64,000 nt of DNA, taken from assembly GCF_963678635.1 (NCBI RefSeq), contig NW_026971345.1, positions 50,050 to 114,049 of the forward strand. The letters run 5' to 3'. The number at the start of each line of letters is the position of its first letter. Position 1 is the stretch's first letter. The translations under genes and the position numbers were made by a program. Shown here piece by piece: positions 54,483 through 62,200 of this stretch. The notes beneath the pieces were generated by a model. That model ran no database searches. It was given only the letters and a program-made list of their open reading frames with translations, and was not told the origin of the DNA. The DNA is from Symsagittifera roscoffensis (Eukaryota; Xenacoelomorpha; Acoela; Convolutidae).

Positions 54483-57097
54483 CGTGGGCTAAAAAAATTA
54501 TTATTTTGAGATTGAAAAGCGGTGGTATGGGGCTGTTCAATAATTTGTTCATAAGTATTATCATCTTGTGACTGGTGTGTCATTATATGTTGAATGGGAC
54601 TTTGTGATGTGGTGAGTCGAAAATTTGGATTATGTGTGATGGCTAAGTTTCGAAAATTTCGTGGGACTAGGGATAGTGGATGGTTATTTGGTAGGGGTGG
54701 TAATTGTGGTGCCGTTGGCTGTGTGTCGACATTGTTATGTTCTTCGTCGTATGTATTTTGTCGTGTTGTTATTTTTGTGTTATATTCTTTTATTTGTGCG
54801 TCTAAAAGAATTTTGTTTATTGATGTGGAAAAAATTCCAAAAAATCCTGCAAAGAGTATGCGTGCTACGCTTGCTTGTCTGTTTACTTGTGTGTGTATAG
54901 CACATGTGTTGTAGATTCCTTTTAAAAGTGAGAAAAGAAATCCAATAAAGTTAAACATTGCGTATAAAATAGTCAATTTTTCTAAGATGTAGTAGGGCCA
55001 TCCTAGAAAATCAAGGATTTCATTCTTGAGTGTAACAAAGCTAAAAATGTTAATTGGTGATATATCTTGGGGACGGTATTTTTCGCCGTTTAGATATATA
55101 TAATCTTTAATGTCTTTAAAATATCCGCTGTAGTCTTGCGTGTAGATATCGGCAAATCCTGCGGTTTCTGCAAGTTTGCGTAAATTTTGGTCTATTGATT
55201 GTCTTTGTATTGTGTCCATTTGTGTTAATAATTCTTGGAATTGTTGTGTTCTAATGTGATGTTGAATATCTGATTTTGAATAGATTCCTATTGATTGTAA
55301 GTCTATATTTGGGTTTCGAGCAATAGCGCGAATGCTTTCTGGTGAAAATTTTTTGAGTGATTGCATTAATGTGGGATATGGAGTGAGAAGATAATATTTA
55401 TTTTCATCAGGGTTTAGTTGTACTACATTGTGGCTGTTTTCTGATCCACATGGGACTGCGGTATCCCAGAAATAGGTTCTTCGTGAAAGTGTATCCACGA
55501 AATGTACTTTATTCTTATAAAAGATAGGGATTCTTTTATAACATCGTTTATCTTCAAAAACGTATAATGGTGATACTTTTTTAGTACAAGTATAAAACCA
55601 TAAGATGTTTCCTTCGTAGTCTAAAAAATTTGATCTATTTCCTGATAATAAGTATCCTGCATAGGGTATTTTTAATACTGCTAATGCAAGTGATTGTAAT
55701 ATTTGTGTTCGTTCTAATTCGCATAGTTGGTGTAGTGTTTCTAATTCGGAGAGTGACATTTCTTGAAAAATTCGGCTAATTGTGTAATCTAGTTTCATAT
55801 CTAAATGAATATCATAGTGGATATTACCGAAATATGTAGTATTCATTAGTGATAATTCTTGTAAGCGTGTGCTTCTGGTGTCATAAGGTTTTAGATGTCC
55901 ACCAGGTTGTCCGTTGCTTTTTTCAAAATTAACTGGTATATAGGATGTTCCTTCGTTTAGAGGATGACCTGTGGCATATGGGTCGATTTTTACTTTTCCA
56001 GTGGTCATGTCGAATCCTTTTTCGTATTCAACTAATATTTCAGAGTATTGTGTTCTGTGAAGTGGATTCCTGTATTTACATACAAGTTCTGTTTCTTGAT
56101 ATATTTGGAAACGTGTCAATTTGTTTTCTATATTGTCTATGTTTCTAAAATTAGAACTTAGTTTTCGTGATGGATGGACTTGTTCATATGGAATTGATTG
56201 TATAAAATATTTTTCGTGAAATTTTATCATACGAGCGTGTATTTTTGCTACTTGAAATGTTGTACATGTATCTTCGGGGAACCAAACAATTGTTGCTTGT
56301 GTTCTTGTTGTAGGGTCGCAATATCCTTGATCATTTTTACAAGGTAGTCGGATTCCTTGATAGATCATTGTATTATCAGATAAATCTCGTGTTAGTTGTA
56401 TTTTTTCGAGTTGTATTTTCCAATCAAAAAACATTATTTCTTGGTATCCTTTATTTTTTGTGTCTGCTTTGCAGTTTGATGGGTCATTTATACCAATGTG
56501 TGGTATCCAATGTTTATCATGTAGATCATAGGTTAATCGTCCGTGTGCGCCGTTATACGGGTATTTTTCGTCTAGTCTTATATGTCCTTGGTGTCTTTCA
56601 AGTTGTGATTGATGTACAGAGTCTGGAAAAACTTGAAAATTAACTAACTTTCTTTGGGAGTTTTTATTTTGTGTGATGTTTAGTCTAAGTAATTCATTTT
56701 TACAATCGTCGGGATTGAGATGTAAAAGACGTTCTATATTACTTTGATAGAATGATTCATGATCAAGTCGGTTTTTGTTTCCGTTCGAGACTTGCGAACA
56801 ATGTACTTTCTTTTCGGAAAATGTCGCTGTGAATTTATAACCTGTAACTGTTGTTGCTCGGGCTTTTGAATAGAGTGTTGCTATTACATCTGTGGTTTCT
56901 ATAGCTTGTGGTTCTGTTTCACATTGTGATACTTGATTTATTGCATATTTATGTAGTGTTTTTTGTTCATTTTCTTCGCAATCGTAATGTGTTACTAATA
57001 AGTCTTGTGGTCCTGTACGGGGAGAAGGGTTTATGTTTTGATTTGAGGTTACTAGAAAAAGGAGTTGGAGAAAAATTAATAATTTTAGAATATACAT
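54479..57097 (-). CDS. env: Envelope-like glycoprotein
   Basis: 872 residues, ATG at 57097. Residues 1-18 form a signal peptide (MYILKLLIFLQLLFLVTS). The ectodomain has many paired cysteines and several N-x-S/T sites; near its start is a YDC motif followed by a Cys about twenty residues on. This recalls the N-terminus of glycoproteins of chuviruses and of some env-bearing BEL/Pao elements, but the resemblance is only motif-level. A strongly hydrophobic segment lies at about 704-728, a second weaker one at 745-765, and the remaining ~106 residues are a polar, Pro/Gln/Asn-rich tail. It would mediate membrane attachment and fusion if functional. Its start overlaps the previous ORF by 13 bases and its stop overlaps the next start (ATGA). 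Confidence 0.75.
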   Translation of the reverse strand: MYILKLLIFLQLLFLVTSNQNINPSPRTGPQDLLVTHYDCEENEQKTLHKYAINQVSQCETEPQAIETTDVIATLYSKARATTVTGYKFTATFSEKKVHCSQVSNGNKNRLDHESFYQSNIERLLHLNPDDCKNELLRLNITQNKNSQRKLVNFQVFPDSVHQSQLERHQGHIRLDEKYPYNGAHGRLTYDLHDKHWIPHIGINDPSNCKADTKNKGYQEIMFFDWKIQLEKIQLTRDLSDNTMIYQGIRLPCKNDQGYCDPTTRTQATIVWFPEDTCTTFQVAKIHARMIKFHEKYFIQSIPYEQVHPSRKLSSNFRNIDNIENKLTRFQIYQETELVCKYRNPLHRTQYSEILVEYEKGFDMTTGKVKIDPYATGHPLNEGTSYIPVNFEKSNGQPGGHLKPYDTRSTRLQELSLMNTTYFGNIHYDIHLDMKLDYTISRIFQEMSLSELETLHQLCELERTQILQSLALAVLKIPYAGYLLSGNRSNFLDYEGNILWFYTCTKKVSPLYVFEDKRCYKRIPIFYKNKVHFVDTLSRRTYFWDTAVPCGSENSHNVVQLNPDENKYYLLTPYPTLMQSLKKFSPESIRAIARNPNIDLQSIGIYSKSDIQHHIRTQQFQELLTQMDTIQRQSIDQNLRKLAETAGFADIYTQDYSGYFKDIKDYIYLNGEKYRPQDISPINIFSFVTLKNEILDFLGWPYYILEKLTILYAMFNFIGFLFSLLKGIYNTCAIHTQVNRQASVARILFAGFFGIFSTSINKILLDAQIKEYNTKITTRQNTYDEEHNNVDTQPTAPQLPPLPNNHPLSLVPRNFRNLAITHNPNFRLTTSQSPIQHIMTHQSQDDNTYEQIIEQPHTTAFQSQNNNFFSPR

Positions 57098-58218
57098 GTG
57101 TATGATAATCCTGAGTATGGGTTATAAAATGTAATGTAACCAATTGTGTTTTTGGTATATCTGTCGTATTTATATATTACTTCAGTAGTTATAAACGGTG
57201 GTGGTAGTGATTGAGCTGTTATGTTAGGTGGATTTAATGGGTAGGGATGTTGGGTAATATTATTTAACTTAACTGTGATTTCAAACTTTAATTGTAAACT
57301 GTTTTGTTGGAGTATTTGAATATTGTGATCACGGATATCGTTGTGAATATCTTGGCGATATTGTAATCTATTAAGTGCCCAGTTATGAAGGCGGTTACTT
57401 TCTTGATGTTGTCCAAATAATGGTGGAGGTGCTGTGAATGTATTCCAATCTAATCTTAAAGGAATATTTATTGATGATTGTTCTCGATATCTGGCGTCGA
57501 GATTATTTGGAAAATTTAAATTAAAAGGTAGTGGTGAAAATTGGCTTATTGATGGTGTTGATGGTAGTGATAATGTTTCTGGTAGTGATGAAGATGTTGT
57601 ATCTGTAGAAATGTCTATGGGGTCATTGACTAAATTTGGTTCACCTTGTGTGAATGAATGTGTAGTCCAATATGGAAGTCGTGATGCTTGGTTTGGGGGG
57701 TTAAAGGGATTTTCACGTATTTGTTCAGATGTTGGTGTTGAACCTAAGTAATCTGATGGTAGGCTTGAGGTGCTACGTTGTGAAAGAAGCGTAGGGGTTT
57801 CTGGTAAGATACCAATGGGGTTTTCTGGAGTGTTTTGTGATGGGGATTGAGGTATATCAAAGTGAACTCGGGGAGTTTGGAGATTTCTGTTTCGTCGAGG
57901 ATGTATAATTTGTCTATTTATTTCGACTGTGTTTTGGTTTTGACTAAGATTTCTTATTCTACTTAGTTCTTGTGGTAGTGTTGGGTATAGGTTATATGTT
58001 GGTTCGCTTAAAGGTGCTTGTCGTTGAACTGGTTCTAGTGGTTCTGATAAACGAGCATGTCGTTCTTCAAAAGTGTATGGATTGTCTTGAAAAGAAATTC
58101 GTGTAGATGTTTGAGGATTTTGAGTAGTTGAAGATGGTGTTGGATTATCTTGGGATGATGTCGGTGAAGACTGATTCTGTGACTGTTGGGTAGCAATTTT
58201 TGATGGTTTTCTGAATTG
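57085..58218 (-). CDS. 377-codon ORF without any AUG, between small membrane ORFs and env
   Basis: The frame is open from just after a TAA at 58219-58221 to the TAA at 57085-57087 and contains no in-frame ATG. The first ~225 codons encode a Ser/Thr/Pro/Gln-rich, probably disordered stretch. The rest looks folded, with NIPLRLDWNTFTAPPPLFG, a helix (RLHNWALNRLQYRQDIHNDI) and beta-like segments ending YTCIF. Its end overlaps the env start by 13 bases. Starting from AUG is impossible in this frame, so splicing (TTCAG near 58211), non-AUG initiation or reinitiation would be needed. The length, lack of stops and biased composition argue for real coding. The family is not recognised. Confidence 0.65.
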   Translation of the reverse strand, partial: QFRKPSKIATQQSQNQSSPTSSQDNPTPSSTTQNPQTSTRISFQDNPYTFEERHARLSEPLEPVQRQAPLSEPTYNLYPTLPQELSRIRNLSQNQNTVEINRQIIHPRRNRNLQTPRVHFDIPQSPSQNTPENPIGILPETPTLLSQRSTSSLPSDYLGSTPTSEQIRENPFNPPNQASRLPYWTTHSFTQGEPNLVNDPIDISTDTTSSSLPETLSLPSTPSISQFSPLPFNLNFPNNLDARYREQSSINIPLRLDWNTFTAPPPLFGQHQESNRLHNWALNRLQYRQDIHNDIRDHNIQILQQNSLQLKFEITVKLNNITQHPYPLNPPNITAQSLPPPFITTEVIYKYDRYTKNTIGYITFYNPYSGLSYTCIF

Positions 58219-58223
58219 TTACT

Positions 58224-58412
58224 TTAGTGAGAAATTTTGTGTTTATTATAATATTCTTCCAAAAAAAGAATTAGAAGGATTGTTGCTAGGGCAAATGTGA
58301 GGATTGCTTTCTTTATACATTTACAGATGGTCAAAATGAGGGATGATAAAAATGTTATGAAAATTACAAACAATAAAAAGATATCAGTTCTACTGAAAAT
58401 TGTTCGTATCAT
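58224..58412 (-). CDS. 62-aa hydrophobic protein
   Basis: ATG at 58412 overlaps the stop of the preceding ORF as ATGA. The peptide has two hydrophobic stretches, about residues 10-32 (FLLFVIFITFLSSLILTI) and 36-52, separated by a short Cys/Lys-rich link, CKCIKK. A short charged tail follows. It resembles a two-span membrane hairpin such as a viroporin-like protein, but this is inference from composition only. Its stop lies five bases before the first codon of the no-AUG ORF. Confidence 0.5.
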   Translation of the reverse strand: MIRTIFSRTDIFLLFVIFITFLSSLILTICKCIKKAILTFALATILLILFLEEYYNKHKISH

Positions 58413-58639
58413 TTAGACAAGTTGTTAAAATCGTACCTGTGGATATATTCAAGGGTTTTGGAAAGTTGGAGGAATAGTTCGAGTATAGTGTAGAAAATTA
58501 AAAAAATGTTACAAAAAATGATTAGGATTATTAGAAAAGATTCAAGTATATCAAAAAGAAATATTATAAAGGCTTCAAGTATTGAAAAAAAATGTTTAAA
58601 ATTTATAAGTATTTGAGCAACTGTTTGAGAGAAGAGCAT
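58409..58639 (-). CDS. 76-aa hydrophobic protein
   Basis: ATG at 58639 directly follows the TAA of the preceding frame. The centre of the peptide is almost continuously hydrophobic and Phe/Ile/Leu-rich (e.g. FIIFLFDILESFLIILIIF), with polar ends. It should be membrane-inserted or form an amphipathic leucine/isoleucine helix. It overlaps the next ORF by ATGA. AT-rich DNA can give Phe/Ile/Leu-rich frames by chance, but both hydrophobic ORFs are joined precisely to their neighbours. Confidence 0.5.
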   Translation of the reverse strand: MLFSQTVAQILINFKHFFSILEAFIIFLFDILESFLIILIIFCNIFLIFYTILELFLQLSKTLEYIHRYDFNNLSK

Positions 58640-58792
58640 TTAAGAAATGATCTCTTGGTCGAATATTTTTTGCTGTTTGAGGCGATTTTCTAGTGTGGTC
58701 GAATTATTTATTAGTTTTTTGACAAGTGGGTTGAGTTTTGTAAAAATTTGTTGGGGGCAATTTTTATGGTGACTGGGAGGTCGTCTTTTTCT
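58640..58792 (-). CDS. 50-codon open frame without AUG, first of the cluster
   Basis: The frame is open from after a TAA at 58793-58795 to a TAA at 58640-58642, which abuts the next ATG. It encodes a basic start and a helical, heptad-like segment (LVKKLINNSTTLENRLKQQK). There is no ATG. It may be the last exon of a spliced product or chance. Its exact abutment to the next ORF is the main reason for listing it. Confidence 0.3.
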   Translation of the reverse strand, partial: RKRRPPSHHKNCPQQIFTKLNPLVKKLINNSTTLENRLKQQKIFDQEIIS

Positions 58793-59239
58793 TTATTTTT
58801 GTTTGTCAAATGATCCGGGGTATGGTGAGATTTTTATACTTTAGGCTAATTAAAATCTTCATTTTGTTACTTTAGGCTAAGTTATCAAATTTGTTTTGGG
58901 GGTATCCGTGGTCTGAGTTGGGGAAATATTGTTGATCTTTGGGTTATTAGATAAGGGAGGGGTACGGTATTATGGTGATATTTATTTTAGTTGTCAATTT
59001 GGAGTGGTTTGCTTATTTTTGACCTGGAGGTTGTAAAGTTATAGTTAGAGATGTGCCTGGAGTTCTAGATTATTCGTCTAATTTATCTTAGTTTGAGTTA
59101 GAGAAAGTGGCGGATTGGATGAATCCTATTGGTCTATTTTGAACTAGAATTATTGCGTGCTTGTGAGCATGTTATTTTGAAAAATTGAAATGAAAAATGT
59201 TACGGAGGTTTCAAGATTGTGAAGTATAAAATCTTAAAA
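58793..59239 (-). other. Non-coding gap between pol and the post-pol cluster
   Basis: About 450 bases with stops in all minus-strand frames. TACTTTAGGCTAA occurs twice on the plus strand (58837-58849 and 58868-58880). It might hold regulatory or splice signals for the downstream ORFs; none was identified with confidence. Confidence 0.45.
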
Positions 59240-62200
59240 TTACTTTTTAAATTCTACTTTCTTTAATATTTTAGATTGGGGGATGAACATTTTGTAGTTT
59301 TTACGTGGTTGATTTCGGAGTCTTGTTGTTTTTCTATGTTCTGATTTGTCTATTTCTTCTTGGGGTATTATTTGTTCTGTCATTTTTCTATTTTTTCTTT
59401 GCTTTTGGGATTCTTTATGGTCTAGATTTTTTGTAGTGTTTTTGGTAGCGGTGGGTTTTGTGTTTTGATTTTCGGTGGGGTTATCATTTTGTTCTGTGTT
59501 TTTCAGATGTGGTTCGTTTTGAACTATTTTTAATCCTGTGAAGGAATATAATTGGGTTAATTCGCGGAGTGCGTATTCTTTTGGGTAATAAGGTAATAGG
59601 TTGTTTCGGTGTTGAACGATTTCTTTTTTGTCTGAGTCGATGATTTTATATGTGACATCAGTGGGTTTTGTAATTATTTGGTATGGTCCTTTACGAAGGG
59701 GTTGTAACTTTTTTGAAATTCCTTTTTGAGTATTAAAATTGGGTATTAAAACAAATGTTCCAATTTTTAAATCGGAGGCTGGTGTAAAGCGTGAATTTAT
59801 TTGTTCATTAATATTTTGCCTTTGTAATAACTTTTTTGTTACTTTTTGATAAATTTCATTGTGTTTTTTATCTCTGTTTAAAATCCATTCGGTGTGTGTA
59901 CCGGAGGCTAATTTAAGAATTTGTGGGTGATGAAAATGATCTTCATCGTGTGTATGTAAAGGTAGGTTATAACAAATTGAGTCTTTATTTGGTTTACAAT
60001 AACCTTGTGCGTTTTTATGGGAATTTGCTGTAAACATTATTGGTTTGCGTGGCTTTTGGTTAAAAACCATTTCATATGGTGACATTCCTAAAGTTGTCGT
60101 AATTTGTGAATTATATGCTAAGGGAAATAATTTTACATCTGCTGACCATTCGGTATATTTTGTATCATTTCCGTTGATGATACATCTAAGATATTCTTGT
60201 AGTGAACGGTTCATACCTTCGACTAAGCCGTTTGTCCAAGGTGCATGAGATGTACGTGGTTTGTGTTTAATGTTATATAAATGACATAGTGTTATTATTT
60301 CATTATTTATGAATTCTGTACCATTGTCTGTGACTAAAATTTCTGGTAGTCCGAATTTTGCTATCCAGTGTTCATAAAGTGTTGTATATGCGTAATAAGC
60401 ATTACAATGTGGTACTGGGTTAAGTGCTACATAGTGTGTGAATGCGTCAACAATTACCATAATGTAGGAGTTTCCTTCTGATGAGGGTGAAATTGGTCCT
60501 TTAGTATCAAATGAGATACGATGATTAAAGTACAAACTTTGTCCTTTAAAATCTTGTTTTTGTGCAATTTGTTTTTGATTTGGGTAAGGTTTATTTAGCT
60601 GACATACTATACAATCATTGCATAGTACTTTTATCCAGATTGGTGCATTTGGGAAGTAAAAATTTTGTATAAAATTTGAATATGTTTTTTCTGATCCAGA
60701 GTGTCCTTTAATATTTTGTGTATGTGAAATATTAAAAGCTATAAGTATCATACTTAAAGGGAGACATGGAACTGTAGATTCATTCAGGTTATACTCTAAA
60801 AGGTCTGTATTTTCGTTAATTGTTGTGTTGTTAAATTTGCGAAAGTATCGGAGGAGTGTTTTATTTCCTAGAATGGTTGAATCTGCTTTGATAGGTTTAG
60901 TTTTATACTTGTGCCATGATTTCAGTTGTCTAATTATCGGGTCAAGATTTTGATATTGTTTCAGTGTTGAAATTGTAATCGTTTCTGTTGGTGGGAGAAA
61001 AATGTTTTCAATTTCTAATTTAGATAAGGGTATTGTATCAAGTGGGTCGTGAAGGTCAAAAACTTGATTTATTGTGTATTTTGAATCATTTGTTTGTGGT
61101 CCTGATAAATTTATTTTATCAGTTAAATCTTCTTTTTCTATTAGTGGAAAATGGTCTTTTTTAGGCGGGTGTTGTTTTGTTCGTTTTTGTTGGGTGTTAT
61201 TTTTTATCCATTGAGAATATGGGATTGGTTTGAAAGTTGATGTTCCGAGTAAATCAACTTCATAATGATTATTTTGACAATCTAAATAAAGTGGGAAATG
61301 TTGTAAATTATTTATTTGTGATTGTTCAATATCAGTTTTAACTGCATATTTGCATTCCAATCGGGGTGATGTTTCGTTTTCTGCAAGGTAGAATTTTATG
61401 TTTTTGGGTATTTCAACTGTTGTTTTTCGTGTAAGTAATTCAGGTGGTGTATTTCGACTTAAGGTGTCTGGTAATGCACGATTTTTTCCTGCAGTCCAAA
61501 CTATATGTAAGTTTGGAAATTTCATTAGAATTAGTTGAAATCTGTAAACTCGGTGGTTTGGGTTAGATTTTTGTGTAAAGAGAAAGATGATTGGTTTATG
61601 GTCTGTGAATAGAACTGTTGGATGTTTTGATCCAAGTATCAGAAATTCATATTCTGTCAGTGTATATATTATGGCTGTACATTCTCTCATTAGAGTTGAG
61701 AGTCGTAGCTCTGCTTGAGTGAATAATCGGGAATTTGCTGATATCAGGTTCATTTTATTTGTACCATTATGTGATTGTAATAGTGCTGCGCCGATGCCAA
61801 AGTTCGAAGCATCGCACATTGCATAAAATGGTTGATCAGGGTCTGGAATTGTGTTTGAAATTTGTTCAGTTAAAAGTTTCTTTATTTCTTCGAATCGTGT
61901 TTGATGTTCTGTATTCCATTCAAAATTATTTTGTTGTCTAAGGATGTTGTAAAATGGTCGTAGATATAATTGCATTTTATAAACATATTTACTTAAAAAG
62001 TTTAACATTCCAAGGAATTCTTGGATTTTCTTTTTATTTGTTGGTGGTTGAAGTTTTTGAATAGCGTCAATGCGTGATTTCAGTGGAGTAATTGTTTTTC
62101 TTTCTATATTATGTCCTAAGAATTTAACTCTTGTCAAAAAGAAGTGTGATTTATCGGGGGCGGCCTTCAGATTTTCGTTCTGAAGTATTTGGTGATATTT

